Shown piece by piece: positions 1-7,747 of a DNA stretch of 64,000 bases. Location: contig DAIDKE010000001.1 of the NCBI GenBank assembly GCA_027450165.1, positions 306,695 through 370,694 on the forward strand. The letters are read 5' to 3'. The notes beneath the pieces are model-generated. The model did not search any database and was not told the origin of the DNA. It saw only the letters and a program-made list of their open reading frames with translations. Every line of letters begins with the position of its first letter. The first letter of the stretch is position 1. The translations under genes and the position numbers were made by a program. The DNA is from Candidatus Saccharimonadota bacterium. GTDB lineage: Bacteria > Patescibacteriota > Saccharimonadia > Saccharimonadales > Saccharimonadaceae.

Positions 1-1
1 C

Positions 2-1609
2 AAGGCCTTTTTGACGGCTGAAGAACGCGCCACTAGCGATCTTGATCTTGTTGTTGCAGCCCGTGAAACCGGTATTACCATGGTTGAAGCCGGGGCTAAT
101 GAAGTTCCTGAAGAAGTCATTGCCGACGCCATGGCCTGGGCCTTTAAAGCCTTGCAGCCAGCGATTGAACTGCAAAAACAATTAGTTGCTAAAGTTAAAC
201 CAGTTGCTCAGGAATACACCCTGGTGCTGCCAGATCCTGAAGTTCAGGCCAAGGTTGATAAGTGGGTAGAAGGCAAGCTCGGCGCTACCATTCGCAAGCC
301 ATACCCAGAGCGCAATGAATTGATTAACGAAATTCGCTGGGCTTTTCACGAAGCTATGACCAAGGAAATGGGTGAGGAATATGCCGCCCTGCGCGACGCT
401 TACGACGAAGCCTTTACGCTAGCTGTGCATCACGACGTTCGCGACGGTATTGTCAAAGACGGCCTGCGCCCAGACGGCCGCAAACTCGATGAAGTTCGAC
501 CACTTTCAAGTGAAGTCGGTGTTTTGCCGCGCGTTCACGGCTCCAGCCTGTTTACCCGTGGCGTAACCCAGGGTATGAACATCGTAACCTTGGCACCGCT
601 CAGCTATGCTCAATTAGTTGACACTATGGAAAACACCGATGTCGAACGTCGCTACATGCACCACTACAACGCGCCAAGCTACACCGTCGGTGAAGTTGGC
701 CGCCTAGGCAGCCCAGGCCGCCGCGAAATCGGCCACGGCTACTTGGCCGAGCGTGCTCTATTGCCAGTTCTGCCAGCCGAAGAAGATTTCCCGTACGCCA
801 TTCGCAGTGTTACCGAAATCATGAGCCAAAACGGCTCGACCTCAATGGCCGCTACCTGTTCAAGCTGTATGGCCTTAATGGATGCCGGTGTGCCTTTGAA
901 GGCGCCGGTTAGCGGTATCGCTATGGGCCTAATGATGGACGGCGACAAGCCTTACATTCTAACTGACATCGCCGACGCCGAAGATTTTGCCGGTGACATG
1001 GACTTCAAATCAGCCGGTACTGCCAACGGTATCACCGCTCTGCAGATGGACATGAAGGTTCACGGTTTGCCAGTTGAAGTGCTACGCGACGCTTTGATGA
1101 CTGCCAAAGCTGGCCGCGCCTTCATCTTGAAGCACATGCTAACGACCATCGCCGAACCGCGCAAGACCCTAAGTCCATACGCGCCACGCATCGAAAAGAT
1201 CAAGATTAACCCAGACAAAATCGGTGCTGTCATCGGTAAGGGTGGAGAAGTAATTAACAAGATTACCGCCGAAACCGGTGCTGAAATCGACATCAAAGAC
1301 GACGGCTTAATCACCGTCGCTGCCGCCGACACCGCCAAGATCGAACAGGCCCTGGAATGGATCCGTAGCCTAACCGAAGAACCAGAAGTCGGCAAGATTT
1401 ACGACGGTACCGTTGTGACCATCAAAGACTTTGGTGCCTTCGTCAACATCATGCCAGGCGTTGACGGTATGGTTCACATCTCACAGCTCAGCGACAAACG
1501 CGTCGAAAAAGTCGAAGACGTCTTAACCCTAGGCCAAAAAGTGAAGGTCAAACTCGTCGCCATCGACGAAAAAGGCCGCTTGAGTTTGAGCATCAAAGAC
1601 GCTAAATAA
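2..1609 (+). CDS. pnp: Polyribonucleotide nucleotidyltransferase (PNPase), 5'-truncated by window edge
   Basis: This is the C-terminal 535 residues of PNPase, the phosphorolytic 3'-5' exoribonuclease of RNA decay. The reading frame is open to the left edge, so the gene starts outside the window. Visible in order are the end of the first RNase PH domain (DLDLVVAARETG, MVEAGANEVPEE), the helical linker, the second RNase PH domain (about residues 150-380), a KH domain with the GXXG-type loop IGKGGE, and a C-terminal S1 domain (GTVVTIKDFGAFVNI). The catalytic aspartate motif GDMDFK is intact. The usual FTRGETQ motif reads FTRGVTQ, a conservative-looking but unusual change. An intrinsic terminator follows directly. 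Identity is essentially certain; whether the E-to-V change matters is unknown. Confidence 0.97.
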   Translation, partial: KAFLTAEERATSDLDLVVAARETGITMVEAGANEVPEEVIADAMAWAFKALQPAIELQKQLVAKVKPVAQEYTLVLPDPEVQAKVDKWVEGKLGATIRKPYPERNELINEIRWAFHEAMTKEMGEEYAALRDAYDEAFTLAVHHDVRDGIVKDGLRPDGRKLDEVRPLSSEVGVLPRVHGSSLFTRGVTQGMNIVTLAPLSYAQLVDTMENTDVERRYMHHYNAPSYTVGEVGRLGSPGRREIGHGYLAERALLPVLPAEEDFPYAIRSVTEIMSQNGSTSMAATCSSCMALMDAGVPLKAPVSGIAMGLMMDGDKPYILTDIADAEDFAGDMDFKSAGTANGITALQMDMKVHGLPVEVLRDALMTAKAGRAFILKHMLTTIAEPRKTLSPYAPRIEKIKINPDKIGAVIGKGGEVINKITAETGAEIDIKDDGLITVAAADTAKIEQALEWIRSLTEEPEVGKIYDGTVVTIKDFGAFVNIMPGVDGMVHISQLSDKRVEKVEDVLTLGQKVKVKLVAIDEKGRLSLSIKDAK

Positions 1610-1625
1610 AAAGCTCGATTAGTTA

Positions 1626-1658
1626 AAAGATGCGGTCCTAGCGACCGCATCTTTATTT
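1626..1658 (+). terminator. Intrinsic terminator of pnp
   Basis: A perfect 12-bp stem (AAAGATGCGGTC with GACCGCATCTTT) with a 5-nt loop is followed by a T-rich run. It lies 17 nt after the pnp stop codon. Confidence 0.9.
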
Positions 1659-1667
1659 GGCCGTGGG

Positions 1668-1696
1668 TTGACTTTTTAGAGTAAAAATGATATATT
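1668..1696 (+). promoter_or_regulatory. Sigma-70-type promoter of the FHA-protein gene
   Basis: TTGACT (1668-1673), a 17-nt spacer and TATATT (1691-1696) form a near-consensus promoter. The start codon at 1731 lies about 28 nt after the predicted transcription start, behind an A-rich leader without a Shine-Dalgarno. Confidence 0.8.
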
Positions 1697-1730
1697 TAAG
1701 ATCAATAAAACGTTCAAAATAAAAACTATT

Positions 1731-3440
1731 ATGCCCGAAGTACTTACTCTCAACCCTGATTTCCAAGAAGGAAAACGCGACGATTGCGGCGGCAAGCGGG
1801 TTGAGCTATTGAATGGCGAAAGTGTTGTACTAGACCAAGCCGACGATAAATGGCCATTACTTGACGGCTCCGGCGCCGCTATTGCAGCGGTTATTTACAC
1901 TTCAGCCAATAAAAATTCGGTCAAGGCCGACATGTTGATGGTAATCGACCTATCGAATACTCCGATCGAAAACGGCTATCGTAGTTTTATGGGGCAGCCC
2001 ATTTCGCCGGGTGTGGATTCGTTGCTGATTAATAAAGACGCCTTCAAGACGCAGACGCAGCTTGGCTACAAGGGTTTGCGGCGGGGCTCGAGCTATGTTT
2101 ACGGGCGCGGCAAAAATGACGAACGGTTTACTGGCCAAAGTCGAGAAACTTCCCGAAACCATTTTGAAATCGGCTACGACCAACAGGGCGGGTTAATCGT
2201 TCGAGACCTTAATTCGACCAACGGCACGGTTGTAATGACTGGTCAGACCGGTATCAACTTCGTTGAGGATTATCTAGTCGCCCATCAGGAAGATATTCCC
2301 GATTGGTTTGCCGGTGTCGCGACCACTAATCGCAAAGCCAATGAGCCTGTCAACCAAGCTGAAGTTATCCCCGAAGGCCAAGTGCGTGTAATTAGTGAAA
2401 CTGAGCTAGCAAATATTAAACACGATCTCGTGACATATGATAACCGGGATGAAAACCATCGGTTAGGAGATGTTACGCTTGAAATAGCGCGTTACTATCC
2501 GGAATTTGCACCAATTGTCGGCATTGAGCTTGATGGTCAAAAGTTTGCCTTTGGGCCGCTATTCCGTGATAGCAGCGACCGATTGCATAGCGTAGCATAT
2601 ACGCCAGACCCAGACCACCCAGGCCACTACCGTTCGCGGTTGTTCTATCGCTCAAGCAGCGATGGTGGTTGGCGAGTAACACCTGGAGTTTATGACAAGG
2701 GTGATGATACTGGGCTCTTTAGCAAAGGCGAGCCGGACGCAGCACGCGGTGGTGAATACGTTTGGCTAACGAAGCCAGACCGCAGAATTGTCGATTTGCT
2801 TGAGAATCTAGAAACCACTACTGGTGACATTCTGGACAAGCGTTATTCACACAACACAATTAGCGAATTGTTTGCCATGAGTCGTATGAACCAAGAGGGT
2901 ATGAATGACTTTGATCGCCAGGCGCAACCAGTTTATATTGATGGCGGCAAGTATGTCTATGATAGTTACTTCCCAGGAAGAGGCTATCTGAAGTCGGCCG
3001 ATCAGGCTCGGTTTGATTTGGCAAACATGCAATTACCCAAAGGTTTTGAACCTGATTTTACCACCGGACCGGCATATAGTTACAAAACACGCCATACAAT
3101 TGGTGGGCAAATGTCAGTCGAGGTATTCAATGCTCATTATAATGGCCGACCAATTGAATGGCATGTCGCGACCGACCAGAATGGTTCGGTTTGGATTGAT
3201 AGGATTTTATTGAAAGATAGCGAGCTGACTGATTACGGCACGCCAAAAGAGGTTATTGCGGCTGGTGCACTGGCAACGAAACCCTATGAATACCGTTCGG
3301 CGCAGCAAGGGGTTGAACGAGGCGTCGACTATGCGGATAATCTACCGTCGCCATATAACGGCAGTTACGTCTCGATGTCGCCGCTCATTAGGGATATGCC
3401 GTGGTATCAGCACTATTCATCTGCTCGCTCTAAAAATTAG
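1731..3440 (+). CDS. FHA-domain protein with large unknown C-terminal region
   Basis: A 569-aa protein without signal peptide or membrane segment. Residues about 113-165 form a forkhead-associated phosphothreonine-binding domain: GSSYVYGR strand, then SRNHFEI and DLNSTNGT, which carry the conserved Arg, Ser, His and Asn positions. The remaining roughly 400 residues are rich in Tyr, Asp and Gly and match no family I recognise. FHA domains bind phosphothreonine peptides, so a role in Ser/Thr kinase signalling is possible, but no kinase is in the window. It is a single gene with its own strong promoter, and its leader is A-rich (AAAATAAAAACTATT) with no Shine-Dalgarno. The FHA call is firm; the function is not. 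Confidence 0.85.
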   Translation: MPEVLTLNPDFQEGKRDDCGGKRVELLNGESVVLDQADDKWPLLDGSGAAIAAVIYTSANKNSVKADMLMVIDLSNTPIENGYRSFMGQPISPGVDSLLINKDAFKTQTQLGYKGLRRGSSYVYGRGKNDERFTGQSRETSRNHFEIGYDQQGGLIVRDLNSTNGTVVMTGQTGINFVEDYLVAHQEDIPDWFAGVATTNRKANEPVNQAEVIPEGQVRVISETELANIKHDLVTYDNRDENHRLGDVTLEIARYYPEFAPIVGIELDGQKFAFGPLFRDSSDRLHSVAYTPDPDHPGHYRSRLFYRSSSDGGWRVTPGVYDKGDDTGLFSKGEPDAARGGEYVWLTKPDRRIVDLLENLETTTGDILDKRYSHNTISELFAMSRMNQEGMNDFDRQAQPVYIDGGKYVYDSYFPGRGYLKSADQARFDLANMQLPKGFEPDFTTGPAYSYKTRHTIGGQMSVEVFNAHYNGRPIEWHVATDQNGSVWIDRILLKDSELTDYGTPKEVIAAGALATKPYEYRSAQQGVERGVDYADNLPSPYNGSYVSMSPLIRDMPWYQHYSSARSKN

Positions 3441-3446
3441 TTGATG

Positions 3447-3452
3447 TAAAAT
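3447..3452 (+). promoter_or_regulatory. -10 box of a likely leaderless promoter (DUF167 gene)
   Basis: TAAAAT ends 6 nt before the ATG at 3459, with no Shine-Dalgarno between. This is the leaderless spacing seen repeatedly in this window. The -35 is weak. Confidence 0.5.
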
Positions 3453-3458
3453 AGTGGT

Positions 3459-3686
3459 ATGACGTTGCGTATCACAATCACCGTCAAGCCAAACTCTAAG
3501 CAAGTTCCGCTAGTCGTTAATAACGGTGGCGAGATAACGGTTTATGTGCGCCAACAAGCCATCGGCGGCCGCGCCAATGAAGCGGTGATTGAGCTGCTGG
3601 CCGAGTATTATGATGTGCCAAAGACAAGGGTGAAGATTGTAAAGGGGCATGGAGCGCATCGAAAAGTGGTGGAAATAGACAAATAA
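3459..3686 (+). CDS. DUF167 (YggU-like) protein
   Basis: A 75-aa protein starting MTLRITITVKPNSK. It has the DUF167 signature: the basic N-terminal strand with VKPNSK, the central GGRANEAVIELLAEY helix segment and a C-terminal KIVKGHGAHRK strand. The family is a small alpha/beta fold of unknown biochemical role found across bacteria and eukaryotes. Its length matches the family minimum. It is probably transcribed as a leaderless mRNA from the -10 box just upstream. It is convergent with the small gene at 3749-3976. Confidence 0.85.
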   Translation: MTLRITITVKPNSKQVPLVVNNGGEITVYVRQQAIGGRANEAVIELLAEYYDVPKTRVKIVKGHGAHRKVVEIDK

Positions 3687-3702
3687 TAAGAATCGAATCT
3701 TA

Positions 3703-3718
3703 AAGTAAGCGCTTACTT
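3703..3718. repeat. 16-nt perfect palindrome between convergent genes
   Basis: AAGTAAGCGCTTACTT reads identically on both strands. It lies between the convergent stops of the DUF167 gene and the 75-aa minus-strand gene. As RNA it could form only a 6-bp hairpin with a GCGC loop and no T-run, so it is a weak terminator at best. A dimeric-protein binding site is the alternative. Confidence 0.5.
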
Positions 3719-3748
3719 GGGCTTGCGTATTAAAACTGGATTTTTCGT

Positions 3749-3976
3749 TTAAACTTTTGAGCTATATTTTGGTTTATGGGTGGAAATGTATGAATTTAAA
3801 CCGTAGCCCTGCTTAGCCAGACTCTTCATTGTTTCTACACTGGTGCTGCCCGCACTCGCGTAGGTATATGTATAGGTAGTCCATCGCCCCGATTTAAATC
3901 TTACTATTATAAAATCACCACCGATTTGATAAGCGGATACCCCTGAATCGCCGTGTAGGTTTTTGTATACTTCCAT
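3749..3976 (-). CDS. Small KTSC-like hypothetical protein
   Basis: A 75-aa protein. A Shine-Dalgarno AAGGAG lies 6 nt before the ATG at 3976, which supports it as a real gene. The sequence runs through GVSAYQIGGDFIIVRFKSG, a Thr/Tyr-rich strand (TTYTYTYAS) and then VETMKSLAKQGYGLNSYI. The short beta-strand then helix arrangement around a small-molecule-like loop resembles KTSC-domain proteins, often seen near mobile or nucleic-acid genes, but the similarity is by eye only. It is the third gene of a minus-strand run with 4010-4246 and 4250-4465. Function unknown. Confidence 0.65.
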   Translation of the reverse strand: MEVYKNLHGDSGVSAYQIGGDFIIVRFKSGRWTTYTYTYASAGSTSVETMKSLAKQGYGLNSYISTHKPKYSSKV

Positions 3977-4009
3977 GTTAACTCCTTGTTATTAAATATT
4001 AACTTGACT

Positions 4010-4246
4010 TTATAAGACGTCACTACTACCAATTAGGTGTGACAAGCCGCTAAATATAATCCCTTTATTTTTCCACAAAACAGCTATCCCGCCGATTGAA
4101 GCTAAGCAGCTGGCTGAACTAAATCCATGCAGCGGTAAAAATATCGCCTTCAAGGCCTCTACGGCTAATATACTTTTGAATTCCCGCACCGTGTTTAGTG
4201 CTTGCCATAGCAAATTCAGGGCATCATGAAACGTTACGATCTGCAT
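4010..4246 (-). CDS. Small hypothetical protein, possibly coupled to upstream gene
   Basis: A 78-aa open frame whose ATG at 4246 lies 3 nt beyond the stop of the 71-aa gene (4250-4465) on the same strand, a spacing typical of translational coupling. There is no independent Shine-Dalgarno. The N-terminal half is helical and amphipathic (DALNLLWQALNTVREF). The C-terminal half is hydrophobic (SCLASIGGIAVLW) and could insert in a membrane. I recognise no family. It may be a real operon member or a chance open frame in this AT-rich accessory stretch. Confidence 0.4.
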   Translation of the reverse strand: MQIVTFHDALNLLWQALNTVREFKSILAVEALKAIFLPLHGFSSASCLASIGGIAVLWKNKGIIFSGLSHLIGSSDVL

Positions 4247-4249
4247 ATT

Positions 4250-4465
4250 TTAGCCGTGATTGCTTTCTGGGCAGCAGTAGGCGCAGCCGTCAATTTTCCA
4301 GTATGGAAATTTTAGCCTCGCGATACTTATGGCGGCGAAGCTTGACACTAAATACCCAAGGTATGTCCTATTTGATAAGTCTGGCATCCAGCGACATCCT
4401 TCGGCGTGGACCTCGTGGTCGCCATTGCTTTGCGCGTTATCGTTAATATAGTAGTGCTTGTACAT
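4250..4465 (-). CDS. Small Cys/His-containing hypothetical protein
   Basis: A 71-aa protein preceded by AAAGGAT 6 nt from the ATG. It has a conserved-looking pattern: YYINDNAQSNGDHEVHAEGC near the N-terminus, a TYLGYL strand in the middle, and a C-terminal GCAYCCPES. The combination NDNAQ..GDHEVH..GC with a terminal CxxCC cluster recalls a widespread family of roughly 70-aa hypothetical proteins that may bind a metal through the Cys and His residues; that binding is inference. It is the first gene of a three-gene minus-strand run and is divergent from the sRNA candidate at 4528. Confidence 0.7.
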   Translation of the reverse strand: MYKHYYINDNAQSNGDHEVHAEGCRWMPDLSNRTYLGYLVSSFAAISIARLKFPYWKIDGCAYCCPESNHG

Positions 4466-4493
4466 GTTAAATCCTTTCGTACAGCGTTAATAG

Positions 4494-4521
4494 TTGTAAT
4501 TCGGTCGATTTACGCTATACT
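4494..4521 (+). promoter_or_regulatory. Promoter of a short RNA
   Basis: TTGTAA (4494-4499), a 16-nt spacer and TATACT (4516-4521). It reads away from the minus-strand genes and no ORF follows within the next 60 nt. Confidence 0.6.
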
Positions 4522-4527
4522 GAAAGG

Positions 4528-4582
4528 CACAAATGGGGTACTAACTTATTTGTACGATAGTCGCTCGAAAGGGCGATTTTTT
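4528..4582 (+). ncRNA. Candidate small RNA (about 55 nt)
   Basis: The segment runs from the predicted start of the 4494-4521 promoter to an intrinsic terminator with a GAAA tetraloop and a six-T run (stem TCGCTC/GGGCGA, 4561-4582). The body has a GTAC/GTAC pair around TAACTTATTT and only a 3-codon ORF (ATG GGG TAC TAA). It sits between the small minus-strand genes and the toxin-antitoxin operon. A short RNA, or an attenuated leader, is the natural reading; its target is unknown. Confidence 0.5.
4561..4582 (+). terminator. Intrinsic terminator with GAAA tetraloop
   Basis: Stem TCGCTC/GGGCGA closed by GAAA and followed by TTTTTT. Confidence 0.7.
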
Positions 4583-4659
4583 CGTATAGGCCGGGACGAA
4601 ACCCTCCCGTTCGATTTCGCACCCCCGCCACGCGCGATTTCTTAATTTGACTGTACTAC

Positions 4660-4698
4660 GTGAAATTGTAATAGTCAATATATTTTATGTGAAATTGT
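4660..4698 (+). promoter_or_regulatory. Direct repeats, candidate operator of the PanA/PanT operon
   Basis: GTGAAATTGT occurs at 4660-4669 and again at 4689-4698, a 29-nt period (about three helical turns). The second copy ends 9 nt before the -35 of the promoter driving the HTH-Panacea gene. The adjacent gene has an XRE HTH, so autoregulatory binding here is likely. Confidence 0.55.
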
Positions 4699-4707
4699 CA
4701 AAAATAC

Positions 4708-4737
4708 TTTACATCCAGCGCCCATAAGTCGTATAAT
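4708..4737 (+). promoter_or_regulatory. Promoter of the toxin-antitoxin operon
   Basis: TTTACA (4708-4713), an 18-nt spacer and TATAAT (4732-4737). The transcript leader carries AGAGGA about 10 nt before the ATG at 4774. Confidence 0.75.
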
Positions 4738-4773
4738 AAGTATGTAAACACCAAAGCGAGAGGATGATATTCC

Positions 4774-5451
4774 ATGAGCAGACGGATAGCAGATAACATA
4801 GCAAAGGCGCGTACGGCCCGCGAGTTAACGCAAGAGCAGGTCGCTAACTTTTTAGGTGTTAGTCGAGCGACGTATCTCAATATAGAAACTGGAAAAAGTA
4901 AGCCCAACGTTGACATCATGGAGCGTTTAGCAAGTAAGCTCAACGTGCCGGTGGCTGAGTTTTTTGACGAGCCTCGCAACAACGAGAAGTTTGAACAGAT
5001 GTATTTTTATATTCTTGGCCACTTCAAAGGTGGGGTTCCAAAGACCAAACTAGCAAAGCTTTTGTATCTGGCAGATTTTAGCTATTTCTATGATTTTCTG
5101 GTGCCTATGAGCGGCGTGCGTTACGTTCGTCGGTCGTATGGTCCAGTAGCAGATATATTTTTTGAAACGACGGAGAATCTATTTGATAATGGCAAGATCA
5201 ATATAAAGCCTCTTGACCGTGCTCTTATGATAAGCTCTATAACTTACAAGCCAAATGACAATCTTTTGAACAGCGCAGAGAAGAAGCGCTTAGACGAGAT
5301 ATGTGAGCTTTGGAAAGATAAAGACACACAAGAGATCGTCAATTATACACATGGCCAAAAACCATGGAAGGCATGTCTTGATGGGGAGTACATACCGTAT
5401 AGTCTGATAACACAGGAAGACCCCGACCATGTTTACACACCTGTTGCCTAA
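4774..5451 (+). CDS. panA: XRE HTH-Panacea (DUF4065, SocA-like) antitoxin
   Basis: A 225-aa protein with two parts. Residues about 6-62 are an XRE/Cro-type HTH (RELTQEQVANFLGVSRATYLNIETGKS). Residues about 78-215 are a Panacea domain: KLAKLLYLADFSYF, VRRSYGPV, and the closing NYTHGQKPWKAC. Panacea domains act as antitoxins paired with diverse toxins (PanAT systems). The HTH version would also repress its own operon, consistent with the direct repeats upstream. The downstream gene begins inside its last 23 nt, as in toxin-antitoxin pairs. The panA assignment is strong on domain grounds; neutralisation of the neighbour is inferred from context. Confidence 0.85.
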   Translation: MSRRIADNIAKARTARELTQEQVANFLGVSRATYLNIETGKSKPNVDIMERLASKLNVPVAEFFDEPRNNEKFEQMYFYILGHFKGGVPKTKLAKLLYLADFSYFYDFLVPMSGVRYVRRSYGPVADIFFETTENLFDNGKINIKPLDRALMISSITYKPNDNLLNSAEKKRLDEICELWKDKDTQEIVNYTHGQKPWKACLDGEYIPYSLITQEDPDHVYTPVA

Positions 5452-5866
5452 AGACGATACGCCGTTCGGTGTCATTTATTCTGACCACGCTAAAAATCAT
5501 TATTTGAAGCAGTTGCAGAAAGATAATCCAGGCAAGCAATGGGAAGTTACGAGCGAGGCTATTAGCGAAGACCTTTCTCGTATATCATATTCCGCGCAAG
5601 ATATGCAGCAAACACAGCAGGTTGACGAGCTTTATCATAAAGATGATTTTTGGATTTTCAAGTACGATTTTAGAATAGCCGGAAGAAGGGAGTCTACAAA
5701 AGATGCTGGCTACCGTTGCGTTGTATTTCTGGATAATTCTAAAAAGATTATAGAAATTTTGATGATTTTTCATCATAAGTATTTACCTAAAAATACTAGC
5801 GAAACCCAGTTTATAGATAAAATGTTAATAGATAACTTTAAGGATTATTTGGAGAAATGTAGATGA
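5429..5866 (+). CDS. panT: RelE/ParE-like candidate toxin (PanT)
   Basis: A 145-aa basic protein overlapping panA by 23 nt. AGGA lies 9 nt before its ATG. The core [13 protein letters not shown], the strand [14 protein letters not shown] and the C-terminal strand [13 protein letters not shown] resemble the helix-helix-then-strands arrangement of RelE-superfamily mRNA interferases. A catalytic assignment is not possible by eye. Its place behind a Panacea antitoxin makes it the expected toxin. The next gene starts within its stop (ATGA), so all three genes are translationally coupled. It could instead be a Panacea partner of another fold. Confidence 0.65.
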   Translation: MFTHLLPKDDTPFGVIYSDHAKNHYLKQLQKDNPGKQWEVTSEAISEDLSRISYSAQDMQQTQQVDELYHKDDFWIFKYDFRIAGRRESTKDAGYRCVVFLDNSKKIIEILMIFHHKYLPKNTSETQFIDKMLIDNFKDYLEKCR

Positions 5867-7035
5867 ACGAAATAATCTGCCCACACTGTCACAAAGCGTT
5901 TAAAATTGACGACACTGCATTCGCGGAAATTCTAAAACAGGTACGCGACAGTGAGTTTGAGAGAGAAATTCACGAACGCATTGAAGGAGCAGTGGAGTTA
6001 GCGAAGGCCAATACGAAGAACGAGCTTCAAACAGACGCGTCCAAAAAAGATGCTGAAATCGCAAAACTTCGGGTGAAGCTTGAGTCTATTGAGACTGAAA
6101 AAGAGTTGGCCGTTAACAAGGCTGTTAACACTGTAGAAAGACAGCGTGATGAATTGTCGGGCCAATTAGAAATAATGGATCGAGAGCAAAAAATACGTGA
6201 ATCATCACTTAAGGAAAAATACGAAATCGAGTTGAAGTCTAAGGACGAGATCATCGAGCGTTATAAAGATATGAAGGTTAGGCTGTCAACCAAGATGCTT
6301 GGCGAGACGCTAGAGCAGCATTGCGAGATAGAATTTGAAAAACTACGCGCTACAGCTTTTAAAAATGCTGAATTCGGCAAAGATAATGACTCAAGCTCCG
6401 GTAGTAAAGGTGACTATATTTACCGCGAGTATGATGAAGCCGGCAATGAAATCATCAGTATTATGTTTGAAATGAAAAATGAGGGTGACGAGACGGCCGC
6501 CAAACATAAAAATGAAGATTTTCTAAAAGAACTCGACAAAGATCGCAATGAGAAAAAATGCGAATATGCGGTACTAGTAACTCTGCTTGAAGCGGAAAAC
6601 GATCTATATAACACCGGCATAGTAGATGTCTCGCATAGATACGACAAGATGTACGTCATACGCCCGCAGTTCTTCATTCCTATGATTACACTGCTTCGTA
6701 ACGCCGCTCTTAACTCACTAAAATACAAGGCCGAACTTGCTTTGGTGCGCTCGCAAAATATCGATATCACGACTTTTGAGGATGATCTAGAGGCTTTCAA
6801 GAATGGTTTTGCTAGGAACTATGACCTTGCGGGTCGGAAATTTACGTCTGCAATTGAGGACATAGAAAAGACCATTAAATTATTGGAAAAAACCAAGGCG
6901 GAGCTAATGTCATCTGAAAATAATTTGCGTCTAGCGAATGACAAAATTCAAGACGTTACGGTTAAGCGCCTAACGCGCAATAATCCAACGATGGCCGCAA
7001 AGTTTGCTGATCTAGACGACGATAAGTCTGCTTGA
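5863..7035 (+). CDS. DUF2130 protein with N-terminal CxxC and nuclease-like core
   Basis: A 390-aa protein of the DUF2130 family. Residues 5-8 are a CPHC knuckle; only one CxxC pair is seen. Residues about 30-150 are a charged coiled coil. Residues about 180-260 hold the conserved block [14 protein letters not shown], then [31 protein letters not shown] and YAVLVTLLE. The spacing of an Asp, then ExK, then a Lys/Glu helix suggests a PD-(D/E)XK or RmuC-like nuclease fold; this is inference. A second helical segment ends the protein. Its ATG overlaps the toxin stop by 4 nt. DUF2130 genes are often accessory, so this operon may be a defence or stability module. Confidence 0.8.
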   Translation: MNEIICPHCHKAFKIDDTAFAEILKQVRDSEFEREIHERIEGAVELAKANTKNELQTDASKKDAEIAKLRVKLESIETEKELAVNKAVNTVERQRDELSGQLEIMDREQKIRESSLKEKYEIELKSKDEIIERYKDMKVRLSTKMLGETLEQHCEIEFEKLRATAFKNAEFGKDNDSSSGSKGDYIYREYDEAGNEIISIMFEMKNEGDETAAKHKNEDFLKELDKDRNEKKCEYAVLVTLLEAENDLYNTGIVDVSHRYDKMYVIRPQFFIPMITLLRNAALNSLKYKAELALVRSQNIDITTFEDDLEAFKNGFARNYDLAGRKFTSAIEDIEKTIKLLEKTKAELMSSENNLRLANDKIQDVTVKRLTRNNPTMAAKFADLDDDKSA

Positions 7036-7076
7036 TACGCGAAGCATAAGAATACGGTAGCTGTAATGTGGGCTGC

Positions 7077-7082
7077 TATAAT
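7077..7082 (+). promoter_or_regulatory. -10 box of a leaderless promoter (udg)
   Basis: TATAAT is followed by 6 nt (ATTCTC) and ATG at 7089, which puts transcription start at or next to the start codon. An upstream in-frame ATG at 7068 would lie upstream of the -10 box and cannot be in the mRNA. Confidence 0.8.
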
Positions 7083-7088
7083 ATTCTC

Positions 7089-7664
7089 ATGACCAAGTCC
7101 TCTCAGCTCGCCGCTCTCAAATCCGAGATCATCTCCAAAAACATCTGCCCAGACCTAGCCGCTCAAGCTCACAATCTCGTCATGGGCGACGGCAATCTCG
7201 ACGCTGAAATTGTTTTTATTGGTGAGGCACCCGGCAAAAACGAAGACCTGCAGGGTCTGCCGTTTGTTGGCGCGGCGGGGAAGTTCCTCGACGAAATGCT
7301 AGCCACTGTAAATCTCGAGCGCAAAGACGTTTACATCACCAACATCGTCAAATATCGTCCACCGAACAATCGCGACCCGCTGCCCGAAGAAAAGCAGGCT
7401 TTTTGGCCATATCTCGCCAAGCAGCTGAACATTATTCAGCCCAAGATTATCATCACGCTTGGCCGGCACAGTATGGAGTATTTTTTGCCTGAACAAAAAA
7501 TTAGTGCTATTCATGGCCAGCCAAAACGCATCACGTTCGGCGACCATAAAGTCGTTATTTTACCTCTGTTTCATCCGGCGGCCGCGCTTTATAATGGCGG
7601 TATGCGCCAAACCCTGATGGACGATTTTCTCAAAGTTCCAAAAGTGCTTGAACAAATAAAATAA
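7089..7664 (+). CDS. Family-4-like uracil-DNA glycosylase lacking most Fe-S cysteines
   Basis: A 191-aa protein that removes uracil from DNA by base-excision repair. Family motifs are clear: GEAPGKNED (active-site loop), LPFVGAAGKFLDEML, VKYRPPNNRDP, and the C-terminal HPAAAL. Family-4 enzymes normally carry four cysteines holding a 4Fe-4S cluster. Here only one cysteine (NICPDL, near residue 20) is visible, so the cluster is probably absent. The start is taken at 7089 because of the leaderless -10 box. The stop codon overlaps the terminator hairpin of the minus-strand cassette array. The glycosylase superfamily is certain; substrate range is inferred. Confidence 0.88.
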   Translation: MTKSSQLAALKSEIISKNICPDLAAQAHNLVMGDGNLDAEIVFIGEAPGKNEDLQGLPFVGAAGKFLDEMLATVNLERKDVYITNIVKYRPPNNRDPLPEEKQAFWPYLAKQLNIIQPKIIITLGRHSMEYFLPEQKISAIHGQPKRITFGDHKVVILPLFHPAAALYNGGMRQTLMDDFLKVPKVLEQIK

Positions 7665-7680
7665 CAGCCCTATGGCTGTT
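7663..7680 (-). terminator. Terminator of cassette A
   Basis: Stem AACAGCC/GGCTGTT with a 4-nt loop. On the minus strand it is followed by ATTTTATTT; on the plus strand there is no T-run. The equivalents in cassettes B and C keep the CAGCC/GGCTG core. Confidence 0.75.
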
Positions 7681-7704
7681 GGAAATAAGTGCAGATTTGT
7701 TCTT

Positions 7705-7738
7705 CGGGCGGCGGCGCTTTTTAGGGCGCCGCCGCCCG
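7705..7738 (-). other. Post-stop GC hairpin of cassette A (invariant CCTAAAAA loop)
   Basis: A 13-bp perfect stem CGGGCGGCGGCGC/GCGCCGCCGCCCG with an 8-nt loop reading CCTAAAAA on the minus strand. It lies 10 nt after the cassette A stop. The same loop closes a different stem sequence in cassette B, so the pairing rather than the sequence is conserved. Confidence 0.85.
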
Positions 7739-7747
7739 GGTGAAGCT

